Assembly (NCBI RefSeq): GCF_000550785.1
Contig: NZ_CP004350.1
Span: forward strand, 1,468,009-1,532,008
Origin: Corynebacterium casei LMG S-19264
GTDB lineage: Bacteria > Actinomycetota > Actinomycetes > Mycobacteriales > Mycobacteriaceae
Direction: 5' to 3'
Length of the DNA stretch: 64,000 bases
Shown piece after piece: positions 1 to 9,193 of the stretch (the stretch's first letter is position 1; every line of letters begins with the position of its first letter). Position numbers and translations under genes: made by a program. A model generated the notes under the pieces. That model saw only the letters and a program-made list of their open reading frames with translations, did no database searches and was not told the origin of the DNA.

Positions 1-8
1 TACTCACC

Positions 9-52
9 GCGGGTGGTTCATCCTCAGCAATGGGGAAGAACCACCCGCTTTT
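9..52 (+). terminator. Rho-independent terminator of a gene left of the window
   Basis: A perfect 11-bp inverted repeat (9–19 with 38–48, arm GCGGGTGGTTC) has an 18-nt loop and is followed by TTTT. It should end transcription of a plus-strand gene lying before the window. It also argues against the earliest possible starts of the next reading frame. Confidence 0.85.
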
Positions 53-90
53 ACATGGCCCCAGGCAACAGGCAAGGTAACGTAGATGAC

Positions 91-678
91 GTGAATTGGA
101 CTGATACGTTGATGGAACATGCCCGCGAGCAGCTCTATATTGACCCGCCGCGTATTCCCATCGTCATCTTGGCGGCAGTCCTGATTTATATCGCGTTCCT
201 ACTCTTAGTGAAGATCTTCGGCTCGCGCGTACTGACGTCAATGTCAGCGTCTGATGCAGTCATCATCATTATGTTCGGCGCAGTCGCCGGGCGCGTCATC
301 CTCGGCCATCCACCCACGCTGGCAGCTGGCATCATTGGGCTTGCAACCCTGATGGTCCTAGAAGCCTTTTTCGGAATCCTGCGGGAGAAGAGCGGACTTG
401 GGCACCTAATAGACCGTGAACCGATTTTGCTGATGTTTGAAGGCGCTATTGTGACCAACGCTCTTCGCAAGTCGCATTTTTCTTATGACGATGTCAGAAC
501 GTCTATTCGCAAGGCGGGGATTGGAAACTTCGCAGATGTCCAAGCAATGATTCTAGAGGCCTCGGGTGACGTCTCCATCATCCGTGCAGGCAGCCCCCTT
601 GACCCAGAAATGCTTAAAGACGTGCGTGGAGCAAAAGAACTCCTTGAGGCACCCGCCCAAAATCCTCACACTAAATGA
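91..678 (+). CDS. DUF421/YetF-like membrane protein
   Basis: The sequence shows a short N-terminal tail, then three hydrophobic segments (about residues 22–42, 53–72 and 76–95), then a soluble C-terminal domain of about 100 residues. This is the architecture of the DUF421/YetF family, whose biochemical role is unknown. The open frame extends back to position 13, but that start would sit inside the upstream terminator. GTG at 91, preceded by an AAGG-type ribosome site near 73–77, is the likely start, and ATG at 112 is an alternative. The protein would have 195 residues. The gene stands alone; the next genes are on the opposite strand. The family call is fairly secure and the start is uncertain. 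Confidence 0.75.
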   Translation: MNWTDTLMEHAREQLYIDPPRIPIVILAAVLIYIAFLLLVKIFGSRVLTSMSASDAVIIIMFGAVAGRVILGHPPTLAAGIIGLATLMVLEAFFGILREKSGLGHLIDREPILLMFEGAIVTNALRKSHFSYDDVRTSIRKAGIGNFADVQAMILEASGDVSIIRAGSPLDPEMLKDVRGAKELLEAPAQNPHTK

Positions 679-721
679 GCTCCCGGTCTAAGCCACTGAT
701 CCAAGCCAGTGATCCAAAAAT

Positions 722-751
722 CCGGCTCACCCGTAATAACGAGCCAGCCGG
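722..751 (-). terminator. Terminator of the first small secreted-protein gene
   Basis: On the minus strand a GC-rich hairpin (GGCTC/GAGCC core with flanking CCGG) is followed by a run of five T. It lies about 20 bases beyond the stop codon of the gene at 771–1079. Confidence 0.6.
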
Positions 752-770
752 AATGCCTTGAGCAAAGTGC

Positions 771-1079
771 TTACATAGACAGGAAGCTGTCCATGGTGCG
801 CAGCAAGGAGTTGATGGTGTTGATCCAGGTGGTGAATTCCTTTGGATCCAATTCGCCCTCATCATTGGTGGAGCCGTAGAAGAGGTTGTAGACGAAGGAA
901 TCCTCAGAGGAGACGTCGGCATTAGCGTTGTTGCCGTTGCCGGTGTTCTCTCCTTCCGCAGTGGTGGATTCGGAGCTACCGGCGAAGCTGCTCTGTGCGT
1001 TTGCAACAGCGGTTCCAGAGAAGGTCAAAGCAACAGCGGTAGCGCCTGCAACAAGAGCCTTACGGGAGAAGAGAGTCAT
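771..1079 (-). CDS. Small secreted protein, member 1 of a tandem paralogous pair
   Basis: The 102-residue protein begins with a clear Sec signal peptide (basic start MTLFSRKA, hydrophobic core, likely cleavage after an A-x-A site at VANAQ). A Ser/Thr/Asn/Glu-rich low-complexity stretch follows, then a C-terminal segment starting DPKEFTTWI that could form an amphipathic helix. The signal peptide and the DPK..T.WI motif are shared with the protein encoded at 1301–1615, so the two are tandem paralogues. No enzymatic motif is visible. Short exported proteins with amphipathic helices occur in the corynebacterial outer membrane, but that role here is only a guess. An AAGGA ribosome site precedes the ATG. 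Confidence 0.8.
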   Translation of the reverse strand: MTLFSRKALVAGATAVALTFSGTAVANAQSSFAGSSESTTAEGENTGNGNNANADVSSEDSFVYNLFYGSTNDEGELDPKEFTTWINTINSLLRTMDSFLSM

Positions 1080-1150
1080 GAAACAATCCTTTGATATTCA
1101 AGTTTTAAGTGCCCAGAAGAAGTCTACTCTAATGTAATTATTTTTCGACA

Positions 1151-1160
1151 CACATATGTG
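1151..1160. promoter_or_regulatory. Palindrome upstream of the secreted-protein gene
   Basis: CACATATGTG is a perfect 10-bp palindrome about 75 bases upstream of the start codon at 1079. Its position would suit an operator, but no regulator family can be assigned. Confidence 0.3.
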
Positions 1161-1242
1161 AAATTGAACCAATCTCACACTTTCATGACTCGGCAATCGG
1201 GTTAGTTTGCTTAACCCGTGTTGAGCGAGTCCAAAAACGACT

Positions 1243-1273
1243 AAAGCTGCTGAGTCAATGTCCCAGCAGCTTT
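1243..1273 (-). terminator. Terminator of the second small secreted-protein gene
   Basis: A perfect 10-bp inverted repeat (AAAGCTGCTG at 1243–1252 with CAGCAGCTTT at 1264–1273) has an 11-nt loop. It lies about 30 bases beyond the stop codon of the gene at 1301–1615, and the 3' arm ends in T residues. Confidence 0.75.
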
Positions 1274-1300
1274 AAGCTTGTTTACTTCACAGGAAGCAAA

Positions 1301-1615
1301 TTAGCCCATGAAGTCAAAGTGCTTGTTAGCGAAGGTGAACAGTGTGCCCACTGCACCAACGACTGCGGTGAAGACGGAGATCCAAGCAGTGATGTCCTTG
1401 GGGTCCGTGGAGGAACCCTCTTCCTTCTCATCATCCTTGTCGCCTTCAGCTGGAGCTTCGGATTCCTTGGAGGTTGGAGTCTCAACCGAGGTCTCGTCGG
1501 TGGTGGTGGTGACGGTGGTCTCGTCTTCTTGAGCGACGGCTACGGAGGTACCTGCGAAGGTGACTGCGAGTGCGGTTGCGCCGGCAACGATTGCCTTGCG
1601 GGAGAAAAGCTTCAT
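1301..1615 (-). CDS. Small secreted protein, member 2 of a tandem paralogous pair
   Basis: The 104-residue protein has a signal peptide (MKLFSRKA start, hydrophobic core, cleavage near VAVAQ) that is nearly the same as that of the neighbour at 771–1079. A mature acidic Thr/Glu/Asp-rich linker follows, and a C-terminal segment beginning DPKDITAWI that contains a hydrophobic stretch able to form a membrane-active helix. The linkers have diverged strongly, while the signal peptide and the C-terminal motif are conserved, so the C-terminal helix is probably the functional part. A good promoter and an AAGGA ribosome site precede it, and it has its own terminator, so it is probably transcribed alone. 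Confidence 0.8.
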   Translation of the reverse strand: MKLFSRKAIVAGATALAVTFAGTSVAVAQEDETTVTTTTDETSVETPTSKESEAPAEGDKDDEKEEGSSTDPKDITAWISVFTAVVGAVGTLFTFANKHFDFMG

Positions 1616-1657
1616 GTGGAAATCCTTCAGACTTCGTAAGTTCTAGTAGACGCCATG

Positions 1658-1686
1658 ATATTAACGTGACCTTAAGGCTATTGCAA
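1658..1686 (-). promoter_or_regulatory. Sigma70-type promoter of the second secreted-protein gene
   Basis: On the minus strand TTGCAA (1686–1681) and TAATAT (1663–1658) are separated by exactly 17 bases. The predicted transcription start is near 1651, giving a leader of about 35 bases before the ATG at 1615. Confidence 0.65.
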
Positions 1687-1812
1687 GAGATCTATGAAGT
1701 TTTGTTAAGAGTGTGACATCCAACACTTACTGTCTGTGAGCTGTGAAAACTGGACGATCTTAGTTTGTTGCGGCTAAGTATTTGATGTATTTCGCGACGT
1801 GGTAAAGCAAAA

Positions 1813-1837
1813 CCCGCTGGAATATAAATCCAGCGGG
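1813..1837 (-). terminator. Terminator of the cyclophilin gene
   Basis: A perfect 8-bp repeat (CCCGCTGG with CCAGCGGG) has a 9-nt loop and is followed on the minus strand by TTTT. It lies about 40 bases beyond the stop codon at 1879. Confidence 0.8.
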
Positions 1838-1878
1838 CACGCTAAATGTCTAAATATTTCCGCACAAGGCGATTGACC

Positions 1879-2733
1879 CTAGGCGAGGGTAGCGGATTCG
1901 ATACGAACCTCTTCCGCAGGAGCGCCGTCGCTGGCGCCGCCCTCAACACCGGTCTCGGCGATTGCGTCGAGAGTTTCAAGTCCCTCTTCGGTGACGTTGC
2001 CGAAGTAGGTGTAATCAGGCGCCAGGGTGGAGTCCGCGTAGTTCAGGAAGAACTGGGAACCGTTGGTGTCTGGGCCAGCGTTTGCCATCGCGATGGAACC
2101 GCGTGGGTAGATGGACTGAACAGCGGTGTCATCGAGCTCATCAGTTGGGTACTCGTTAGCGAACTGGAAGCCAGGTCCGCCGGAGCCGGAACCGGTTGGG
2201 TCACCACACTGCAGTACAGCGAGACCGCCGGTGGTCATGCGGTGGCAAATGGTGTCGTCGTAGTAGCCCTGGTCAACCAAATCGGTGATCGCGTTGACGG
2301 CACACGGAGCAAGCGCACGGTCGAGCTCCATTGGAATCTCGCCCTGGTTGGTGGTGAAGTTGACGGTGACAGTGCCCTCAGTGGAAATGTCGTCGCCGTT
2401 TGGAACGGTGGCATCATTTGCAGCTTCACCGGACTCGTTGTACTCACACTGAACGGTGTCTTCCAGCGGGGTCTCACGCTGACCGGCAAGGGTGAGTACT
2501 TCCTGCTCCTCAGGAGCAGCTTCAGTCTCATTGGTGTTTGCGTCTTCTGCAACGACGTCTTCCTCGTTGCCCTGCATTGCCATGTAGGTGATGCCGCCAC
2601 CGATGGCGAGGATGGCTACGAGAGAAGCGATGACAACGCCAAACGGGCGTGCCTTGTCTTTACGGTCGCGAGCTTTAATCTCGCGTGCAAGATGAGATAG
2701 GGCTTCTTCGCCGCGCTTTTTATTACTAGTCAC
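1879..2733 (-). CDS. Membrane-anchored cyclophilin-type peptidyl-prolyl isomerase
   Basis: Peptidyl-prolyl cis/trans isomerase, probably acting outside the cytoplasmic membrane. The 284-residue protein has a charged N-terminus, one hydrophobic segment (about residues 31–52), an acidic linker, and a C-terminal cyclophilin domain from about residue 105. Recognisable cyclophilin signatures are CHRM (the catalytic arginine region), a Gly-rich GDPTGSGSGG stretch, and NGSQFFLNY. The open frame reaches back to 2775, but GTG at 2733 has an AAGGA site 7 bases upstream, so it is preferred. The gene is monocistronic, with its own terminator, and divergent from tpx. Confidence 0.9.
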   Translation of the reverse strand: MTSNKKRGEEALSHLAREIKARDRKDKARPFGVVIASLVAILAIGGGITYMAMQGNEEDVVAEDANTNETEAAPEEQEVLTLAGQRETPLEDTVQCEYNESGEAANDATVPNGDDISTEGTVTVNFTTNQGEIPMELDRALAPCAVNAITDLVDQGYYDDTICHRMTTGGLAVLQCGDPTGSGSGGPGFQFANEYPTDELDDTAVQSIYPRGSIAMANAGPDTNGSQFFLNYADSTLAPDYTYFGNVTEEGLETLDAIAETGVEGGASDGAPAEEVRIESATLA

Positions 2734-2977
2734 CGAGTGATCCTTAGCTCGTGGTTGAACAGGTACATCTGGCACAGCGCTTCAGCGAAACTTCGCGTGC
2801 CAGGTTTCTCGGACTGATTCTAGCGTGAACCTCGCAGACAGGTTGAAGTGCCCCTACGCAATTAGTTGTGCATTTCCTGGCACTTTGCGGACGCGGGCGG
2901 GCCTCCCCGGGCTGAATACGTGTGGCAAAGAAACAACTTCATGGCGAGGAAGTGAAAACGACAGTATCGTCGGGGAC

Positions 2978-3475
2978 ATGGCTAACGTAACTTTTAAGAA
3001 TGACCCAGCAACTACCGCAGGTGAGCTTCCAGCAGTAGGTGCAGAGCTTCCTAACTTCACCGTCGTCGGCACCGATCTTTCGAACGTCACTCCAGCGGAT
3101 TACGCAGGCAAGCGCCTGGTTGTTTCAATCTTCCCATCCATCGATACCGGCGTGTGCCAGGCACAGACCCGCTCATTCAATGAGAAGGCAACCTCCCTGG
3201 ACAACACCGTTGTGCTGTCCATCTCCAAGGACCTGCCATTCGCTCTGGATCGCTTCTGTGCAGCAGAGGGCCTGGACAATGTGGTTGCAGCATCCGCTTT
3301 CCGTTCTTCCTTCGGTGAAGATTTCGGCGCAACCCTGCAGGACTCCCCACTGGCTGGCCTTCTCGCGCGTGGCGTCATCGTCACCGATGAAGACCACAAG
3401 GTTGTCTACGCAAAGTTCGTCGATGAGGTCACTGAAGAGCCTAACTACGACGAGGCACTGGCTGCGCTGCAGTAA
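2978..3475 (+). CDS. tpx: Thiol peroxidase (Tpx, atypical 2-Cys peroxiredoxin)
   Basis: Reduces hydrogen peroxide and organic hydroperoxides in the cytoplasm using thioredoxin-derived electrons. The 165-residue length is the family norm. The peroxidatic cysteine lies in the motif [16 protein letters not shown] and the resolving cysteine in DRFCAAEG. The open frame extends back to 2825, but the family N-terminus begins at ATG 2978 (MANVTFKND), so that start is used even though the ribosome site is weak. The gene is divergent from the cyclophilin gene and closed by a strong terminator, so it is a single-gene unit. Confidence 0.95.
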   Translation: MANVTFKNDPATTAGELPAVGAELPNFTVVGTDLSNVTPADYAGKRLVVSIFPSIDTGVCQAQTRSFNEKATSLDNTVVLSISKDLPFALDRFCAAEGLDNVVAASAFRSSFGEDFGATLQDSPLAGLLARGVIVTDEDHKVVYAKFVDEVTEEPNYDEALAALQ

Positions 3476-3514
3476 AGCCCCCCCCTGATTTGGCGAGCAA
3501 GGCTCGTATCTACT

Positions 3515-3553
3515 AGCTCCGGTCGACCCATTAGATGTGGGTTGATCGGAGCT
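3515..3553 (+). terminator. Terminator of tpx
   Basis: A 16-bp stem (3515–3530 with 3538–3553, two G·U pairs) has a 7-nt loop and is followed by TTGT. It starts 40 bases after the tpx stop codon. Confidence 0.85.
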
Positions 3554-3607
3554 TTGTCGTGATTGCCACAATGCTGAGTTTTGGCAGCCAAAGGATAGGG
3601 TATAGGC

Positions 3608-4255
3608 ATGCAAATTCTTGGTTTTGGGGCCGGTCCTTACAAGACAAATACCTACATCGTGGAGCACGAAGGACGTGCCTTTGTGGTCGATCCCGGAATG
3701 CACGCCATGGACAGAGTCATTGAGCTCAGTCAGCAACACGGCTTCACCATCGAGGCCATCGTGCTGTCGCATGGACATCTTGACCACACTCGCGAGGCGG
3801 GAGACTTGGCAAAGCGCTTGAGCTTGCCGGTTTATATTCACCCGGATGATGAATTCATGTTGAAAGACGGCCGGGGAGTATCCCCGCAATCGCTGGTGCT
3901 TTTCGATGCTGCCTCGATGATCCCCATCGCGGACGTTCGCCACTTCGGTACGGGAGAGAAGTTGTCTCTGATCGGCATGGAGTTTGAGGTTCACCATTGC
4001 CCGGGCCATTCCCCGGGCTGTGTTGTCATCGTCGCTGAGGATTTTGCGCTGACCGGCGATGTGCTGTTTAAGGGCTCAATTGGACGCACAGACCTACAGC
4101 ATTCGGATCCACGGGCCATGCAGGATTCGTTGCGTAGCCTGTTGAATATCTTGAATGATAAACTGACGCTGCTTCCGGGGCATGGCCCGACAACCACCAT
4201 GCGTGCGGAAAGAAAGACCAATGGGTTTCTTCTCAACCTGGGAGATGTAATCTAG
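3608..4255 (+). CDS. MBL-fold metallo-hydrolase (glyoxalase II-like)
   Basis: A 215-residue metallo-beta-lactamase-fold protein of the hydroxyacylglutathione-hydrolase-like group. The metal-binding HxHxDH motif is visible as SHGHLDHT. Further ligand regions are [24 protein letters not shown] and the late LPGHGP. The substrate cannot be deduced; thioester hydrolysis is typical of relatives. ATG at 3608 sits only a few bases after an A/T-rich TAGGGT element, so the mRNA may be nearly leaderless. The gene lies 5 bases upstream of hisS and is probably co-transcribed with it, a pairing I recall from other actinobacteria. Confidence 0.9.
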   Translation: MQILGFGAGPYKTNTYIVEHEGRAFVVDPGMHAMDRVIELSQQHGFTIEAIVLSHGHLDHTREAGDLAKRLSLPVYIHPDDEFMLKDGRGVSPQSLVLFDAASMIPIADVRHFGTGEKLSLIGMEFEVHHCPGHSPGCVVIVAEDFALTGDVLFKGSIGRTDLQHSDPRAMQDSLRSLLNILNDKLTLLPGHGPTTTMRAERKTNGFLLNLGDVI

Positions 4256-4260
4256 AAGCC

Positions 4261-5538
4261 GTGAGTGATAAGAAGCAGTTTCAAGCCTTGTCGGCACCAA
4301 AAGGCGTGCCAGACTATGTTCCGCCGCAGTCCGCGACATTCGACGCTGTGCGCAAGACTCTCGTGGGTCAAGCGTATTTAGCGGGTTATTCGCATATTGA
4401 GCTGCCGGTGTTTGAAGATACTTCGCTGTTCGCGCGCGGTGTTGGAGAATCCACCGATGTGGTCTCGAAGGAAATGTACACCTTCGCTGACCGCGGAGAG
4501 CGCAGTGTCACCTTGCGTCCGGAAGGCACAGCGGGTGTGATGCGTTCTGTTATCCAGCACAATCTGGATCGCGGTCAGCTTCCGGTCAAGCTGGCTTATT
4601 ACGGCCCATTCTTCCGCTATGAGCGCCCCCAGGCTGGTCGTTACCGCCAGCTGCAGCAGGTGGGCGTTGAGGCCATCGGTATTGATGATCCTGCACTGGA
4701 TGCGGAAGTTGTCGCACTGGCAGACCGCGGCTATCGCGCGCTTGGTCTGAGCGAGTTCCGTTTGGAAATGACTTCTTTGGGTTGTGGAAATTGCCGCCCT
4801 GCTTACCGTGAGAAGCTGCAGGAATTCTTGTTCAAGCTGGACTTGGATGAGGAAACCCGCCGCCGCGCAGAGATCAACCCTCTGCGCGTGCTGGATGACA
4901 AGCGCCCAGAGATGCAAGAAGCTACTGCCGATGCTCCGTTGATGCTGGACAACTTGTGCGATGAGTGCCGCGTGCACTTTGACACCGTGAAGTCTTTGCT
5001 CGAAGACATGAATGTGCCGTTCGTGATTAACCCACGTATGGTTCGCGGCTTGGATTATTACACCAAGACCACCTTCGAGTTCGTTCACGATGGCCTCGGT
5101 GCACAATCTGGTATTGGCGGCGGTGGACGCTATGACGGCCTGATGGCGCAACTGGGTGGACAAGACCTGTCCGGCATTGGCTTCGGTTTGGGCGTCGACC
5201 GAGCTGTTCTCGCCTTGGAGGCCGAAGGCAAGACCATTCCTAGTGTTGATGAACGCGCAGCTGTTTTCGGAGTCGCGCTGGGTGAAGAGGCAAAGAAGAA
5301 GATGGTTAACATCATCAATGATCTTCGCCTGGCTGGAATTAGCTCAGACATGTCCTATGGTGATCGTGGCCTCAAGGGCGCGATGAAGGGCGCTGACCGT
5401 GCCGGCGCACGCTTCGCTCTAGTTCTGGGTGACCAGGAGCTTGCCAACGGCACTGTTGCTCTCAAGGACCTGGCAGCGCATAAGCAAGAAGACGTTGCCA
5501 TCGAGGACATCGTTGAAGTCTTGACCTCCAAGCTTTAG
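4261..5538 (+). CDS. hisS: Histidyl-tRNA synthetase
   Basis: Charges tRNA-His in the cytoplasm. At 425 residues it has the usual length of a class II HisRS. Class II motif 2 is visible around [16 protein letters not shown]. The HisRS-specific signatures [12 protein letters not shown] and GGGGRYDGL follow, then an anticodon-binding domain at the C-terminus. It starts at GTG 4261, 5 bases after the stop of the metallo-hydrolase gene, implying translational linkage. It is closed by the bidirectional terminator at 5563–5610. Confidence 0.97.
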   Translation: MSDKKQFQALSAPKGVPDYVPPQSATFDAVRKTLVGQAYLAGYSHIELPVFEDTSLFARGVGESTDVVSKEMYTFADRGERSVTLRPEGTAGVMRSVIQHNLDRGQLPVKLAYYGPFFRYERPQAGRYRQLQQVGVEAIGIDDPALDAEVVALADRGYRALGLSEFRLEMTSLGCGNCRPAYREKLQEFLFKLDLDEETRRRAEINPLRVLDDKRPEMQEATADAPLMLDNLCDECRVHFDTVKSLLEDMNVPFVINPRMVRGLDYYTKTTFEFVHDGLGAQSGIGGGGRYDGLMAQLGGQDLSGIGFGLGVDRAVLALEAEGKTIPSVDERAAVFGVALGEEAKKKMVNIINDLRLAGISSDMSYGDRGLKGAMKGADRAGARFALVLGDQELANGTVALKDLAAHKQEDVAIEDIVEVLTSKL

Positions 5539-5562
5539 ACCTTGGTGGTTGCTTCAAAACGT

Positions 5563-5610
5563 TGAAAGTGCCGTGAAGATCAGATTGAACTGATCTCCAC
5601 GGCACTTTCA
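5563..5610. terminator. Bidirectional terminator between hisS and sdaA
   Basis: A 13-bp outer stem (TGAAAGTGCCGTG at 5563–5575 with its complement at 5598–5610) encloses a second perfect 7-bp stem (AGATCAG/CTGATCT). The convergent genes hisS and sdaA share it. Confidence 0.8.
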
Positions 5611-5654
5611 GCTGCGGACAAAAATCCACGTTGGCCGCTCTTGGCGCAGGTGGT

Positions 5655-7067
5655 TTAACACTCCACCTGTGAGACGGACAGTCCCAAGGTCTTTGCCAGA
5701 CCGCCAATGGAGGTCTCTTTGTACTTGGTGTGCATGTCCCGGCCGGTTTCGGCCATGGTCTGGACTGCGTTGTCCAAGGTGACGTGGTGAGTACCTTCGC
5801 CCATGCGAGCAAGACGCGCAGAGTTGATGGACTTCACCGCACCAATCGCATTGCGCTCGATGCACGGAATCTGGACCAGACCGCCGACTGGATCGCATGT
5901 CAGGCCCAGGTTGTGCTCCAATGCAATCTCCGCAGCATTTTCAATCTGAGCTGGGGTAGCGCCGAGGATTTCAGCCAAGCCTGCGGCCGCCATTGAAGAA
6001 GCAGAGCCGACCTCGCCCTGACAGCCAACCTCAGCACCCGAGATAGAGGCGTTCTGCTTGATGATCATGCCGACCGCGCCAGCGGTGAGCAAGAAACGGC
6101 GAGCGGTCTCACGGGTGAAATCTGGGAGGAAGTCACGCGCGTAGTGCAGCACTGCTGGGATGATGCCGCAGGCGCCATTAGTTGGTGCCGTGACAACGCG
6201 ACCACCCGCTGCATTTTGCTCATTGACGGCCAGCGCGTAGAGGTTGACCCACTCCATGGCAGAAAAGCCCGAGGTTGGGTCATCCTGCTGTTCTAACAAC
6301 AACGCATACAGCTGTGGTGCACGACGATTGACCTGCAAGCCGCCGGGAAGAATGCCCTTGGTGGAAATGCCGTCGGTTACGCATTCGCGCATGACGTCCC
6401 ACACCAAGTCCAGATGGGTGTTGACGCGGGCAATTCCGCCGTCCTCGCGGTGGAGGACGGCTTCATTAGCGGCAATGATTTCCCAAATGGTCTTGCCGGT
6501 CTCTTTGCACAATTCCAGCAGCTGATCACCAGTGGAGAAGTCATATGGAATGCGCTCATCATCGCTTTGGGCAGCAGCCATACCTGCTGGCACCTCATGA
6601 GTTTCTTCAAGCTTTGCGTTCAACTCGGCACGGGACAAGACGAAGCCGCCGCCGACGGAGAAGTATTCCATGTTGCTTGCAATTTCATTGCCCTGTTCAT
6701 CCCAGGCGCTAAAAATGAGGCAGTTTGGGTGCTCAGGAACGGGCTCATTGTTGAAAGCGATGGAATAATCTAGCCTGCCCACTGGACCTTCGATGGTTCC
6801 CTCGGAAGGAATGAAGCTACCAGCGGTGGGCTCAGCGTCAACGGGAACGGTCAGGGGCGCCCAACCTGCGAGCCCTAGAATCACTGCACGGTCAGTTGCG
6901 TGGCCTTTACCCGTAGCAGATAAGGATCCGCGCAACTCAGTGTGAACCTTTGCGGGAAGAGCAGGCAAGGACTCCACAAAACTCTTGGCTGCGCGCATTG
7001 GTCCAACGGTATGCGACGAAGACGGGCCGACACCTACGGAAAAGATGTCAACGACGCTAATGGTCAT
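5655..7067 (-). CDS. sdaA: L-serine ammonia-lyase, single-chain iron–sulfur type
   Basis: Converts L-serine to pyruvate and ammonia. The 470-residue protein joins the beta domain (about residues 1–160, with SSSHTVGP near the start) and the alpha domain. The alpha domain carries the cysteines expected to bind the [4Fe-4S] cluster, in [19 protein letters not shown] and LTCDPVGG. An AGAAAGGC ribosome site precedes ATG 7067. The upstream region holds an inverted repeat and a repeated GTAAAAC element that may be regulatory. An SdaC-type serine transporter lies at 36968–38218, far from this gene. Confidence 0.95.
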   Translation of the reverse strand: MTISVVDIFSVGVGPSSSHTVGPMRAAKSFVESLPALPAKVHTELRGSLSATGKGHATDRAVILGLAGWAPLTVPVDAEPTAGSFIPSEGTIEGPVGRLDYSIAFNNEPVPEHPNCLIFSAWDEQGNEIASNMEYFSVGGGFVLSRAELNAKLEETHEVPAGMAAAQSDDERIPYDFSTGDQLLELCKETGKTIWEIIAANEAVLHREDGGIARVNTHLDLVWDVMRECVTDGISTKGILPGGLQVNRRAPQLYALLLEQQDDPTSGFSAMEWVNLYALAVNEQNAAGGRVVTAPTNGACGIIPAVLHYARDFLPDFTRETARRFLLTAGAVGMIIKQNASISGAEVGCQGEVGSASSMAAAGLAEILGATPAQIENAAEIALEHNLGLTCDPVGGLVQIPCIERNAIGAVKSINSARLARMGEGTHHVTLDNAVQTMAETGRDMHTKYKETSIGGLAKTLGLSVSQVEC

Positions 7068-7130
7068 TCAACGACGCCTTTCTCTATCAAACTTGGATAC
7101 AAATCAGGGGGTAAAACATCGTGTAAAACG

Positions 7131-7150
7131 CAGAAATGCGCATGTTTCTG
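7131..7150. promoter_or_regulatory. Possible operator upstream of sdaA
   Basis: The 20-base dyad has CAGAAA and TTTCTG arms with an 8-base centre. It is preceded by two direct GTAAAAC copies at 7111 and 7123. It lies 64–83 bases upstream of the sdaA start. No regulator can be named. Confidence 0.3.
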
Positions 7151-7261
7151 GTTGTTATTCTAACCCCAAAGCATTGAACTGATTCGGCTTTGGGCTTAGT
7201 AAATTATTCACAGAACACGCGCATTGTCTCACCGGCAAGATATAGCTGGTGAGCTTTGCCT

Positions 7262-7918
7262 TTACTGTAACAGCTGAGACATAGGAACAAAATTGTCAGT
7301 ATCGATCCCAACCCCAGATTTGCGTTTTCTGGATTCTATGTTGGTGAAATCCCCGGCTAACCCTTCAACGTGATCTGGGTTCGACACCATAAAGTTTGCC
7401 AATTCACCGGCTGCGCGTTGGATGCGCTGCTCAATGCGTGCTCCCTCAGGAGTGCCGAAGTCTTCCGTTGCCTGGAATACTCCGGTTGGCATAACCATTG
7501 CGTGCAGGAAAGTCATCAGCGGGCGCAGGGCAAAATCCAAAACCATGCTGTGGCGTGCGGAGCCTGCTGTTGCCGCGATGACCGTCGGCATGTCATTGAT
7601 GCTCTCAGTATCCAATGAATCAAAGAACATCTTGAACAGCCCTGAGTAACTTCCCTGGAAAATGGGAGTGACCACAATGAGGCCGTCTGCTGCGGAAAGC
7701 GTCTTTTTTGCATCGTCAAGCAATGGCGTCTCAGCCGCCATGTTGACCAAACCTGCTGCTAATTCCTCAGCGTAATCACGCGCCTCAATGAAGTGGATTT
7801 CAACCGACTCACCGCGGGAGGTCACTGCACCTTCAACTGAAGCGGCAATCTTTTCTCCCAGCTGCCGCGTGGACGATGGTGAGGACAATCCGGCGGTGAT
7901 AACGGCCAAAGAACGCAT
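7262..7918 (-). CDS. NAD(P)H-dependent FMN reductase, LLM partner (CE1759-like)
   Basis: The 218-residue flavodoxin-like reductase starts with MRSLAVITAGLSSPSSTR, where the SSPSSTR loop binds the FMN phosphate. A second flavin-contact segment is TPIFQGSYSGLFKMFFD. It should supply reduced FMN to the luciferase-like monooxygenase encoded just upstream. From memory, this reductase/monooxygenase pair is a defined subfamily named after C. efficiens genes CE1758/CE1759. The gap between the two genes is 93 bases on the same strand, so one operon is likely. The substrate of the pair is unknown. Confidence 0.88.
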   Translation of the reverse strand: MRSLAVITAGLSSPSSTRQLGEKIAASVEGAVTSRGESVEIHFIEARDYAEELAAGLVNMAAETPLLDDAKKTLSAADGLIVVTPIFQGSYSGLFKMFFDSLDTESINDMPTVIAATAGSARHSMVLDFALRPLMTFLHAMVMPTGVFQATEDFGTPEGARIEQRIQRAAGELANFMVSNPDHVEGLAGDFTNIESRKRKSGVGIDTDNFVPMSQLLQ

Positions 7919-8011
7919 TATCTTTTCAACTCTTTCTTTCTTATTAGCACGTAGTTAGTACAACCTTACCTGCTACAACGCTAACTGGAATTAGCTGGTG
8001 GGTTTCCTGAG

Positions 8012-9127
8012 CTACTCAGCGATCTTGCCTGGCGCGACCTGAAAGTGCGCATGGCTGCGGTCTTCCTTCAGGGATGCATGGGTTGGTGGGTTGGAAGGAA
8101 CGTGGTCCGGGCGGCGTGCGTCCATGCGTCGACGAAGCTCAGGAACAATCTGGGTGCCCAAGATTTCAATCTGGTTGAGCACAACTTCCAGCGGCAAACC
8201 GGCGTGGTCAATGAGGAACATCTGACGCTGGTAATCGCCCACCCAGTCCGCAAACTGCATGGTGCGCTCAATGACCTGCTCCACGGTGCCAACGGTCAAT
8301 GGGGTCAGCTCAGAGAACTCCTCGAGGCTAGGGCCGTGGCCGTAGACCGGTGCTACATCGAAGTATGGACGGAACTGCTTCTTTGCATCTTCTTCGGTAT
8401 CGGCAACGAAGATCTGGCCTCCGAGGCCAACGATTGCCTGGTCGGCGCTACCGTGGCCATAAGCTTCAAAGCGGCGGCGGTACATGCCCACCATGTCAAT
8501 GACGTGTTCCTTATTCCAGAAAATGTTGTTGTGGAAGAAACCGTCACCGTAGTATGCAGCCTGCTCCGCAATTTGTGGGGAGCGAATGGAGCCATGCCAC
8601 ACGAATGGTGGAACCTCATCCAGCGGGAATGGGGTAGAAGTGTAGCCCTGTAGCGGGGTGCGGAACTTGCCTTCCCAAGAGATGTTCTTTTCGCGCCACA
8701 AGCGACGCAGCAGGTGGTAGTTCTCAATGGACAGCGGAATGCCTTCGCGAATGTCCTTGCCAAACCATGGGTACACAGGTCCGGTGTTGCCGCGACCCAT
8801 CATCAAATCCGTACGTCCGCCAGATAGGTGCTGCAAGAAAGCAAAGTCCTCGGCGATCTTCAATGGGTCATTGGTGGTGATCAACGTGGTGGACGTGGAC
8901 AGAATAAGATTTTCGGTCTTCGCCGCAATGTAGCCTAAGTGCGTGGTTGGGGAAGAAGGCACGAACGGTGGGTTGTGGTGCTCACCGGTAGCGAAGACGT
9001 CTAGTCCAACCTCTTCGGCCTTGAGTGCCATCTGGGTCATGGCGTTAATGCGCTCATGTTCAGTTGGGGTCATGCCGGTTAGTGGGTCTGGGGTTACGTC
9101 ACCGATGGTGAAAATTCCGAACTGCAT
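8012..9127 (-). CDS. FMN-dependent luciferase-like monooxygenase (CE1758-like)
   Basis: The 371-residue bacterial-luciferase-fold oxygenase begins MQFGIFTIGDVTPDPLTG and shows family hallmarks such as FATGEHHNPPF, LSTSTTLITTNDPLKIAED and LSGGRTDLMMGRG. It would use the FMNH2 made by the reductase downstream. The oxidised substrate cannot be predicted. The C-terminal 25 residues after the barrel are polar and probably disordered. A TATACT −10 element and a perfect palindrome lie upstream, and the gene is probably the first in a two-gene unit. Confidence 0.88.
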   Translation of the reverse strand: MQFGIFTIGDVTPDPLTGMTPTEHERINAMTQMALKAEEVGLDVFATGEHHNPPFVPSSPTTHLGYIAAKTENLILSTSTTLITTNDPLKIAEDFAFLQHLSGGRTDLMMGRGNTGPVYPWFGKDIREGIPLSIENYHLLRRLWREKNISWEGKFRTPLQGYTSTPFPLDEVPPFVWHGSIRSPQIAEQAAYYGDGFFHNNIFWNKEHVIDMVGMYRRRFEAYGHGSADQAIVGLGGQIFVADTEEDAKKQFRPYFDVAPVYGHGPSLEEFSELTPLTVGTVEQVIERTMQFADWVGDYQRQMFLIDHAGLPLEVVLNQIEILGTQIVPELRRRMDARRPDHVPSNPPTHASLKEDRSHAHFQVAPGKIAE

Positions 9128-9193
9128 GTCTGATCCTAACGTTGAGTTATTGAGGTTTTACTTCAATTCCTAAGTGATGCTGTTAGAAACTCT

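Noticed and set aside
1846..2700. Plus-strand open frame of 284 codons opposite the cyclophilin gene
   Set aside because: Lacks recognisable features, overlaps a clear conserved gene on the other strand, and starts inside the terminator region.
7165..7194. Terminator after the FMN reductase gene (CCCAAAGC/GCTTTGGG stem)
   Set aside because: The stem is real but has a 14-nt loop and no T run; too weak to call.
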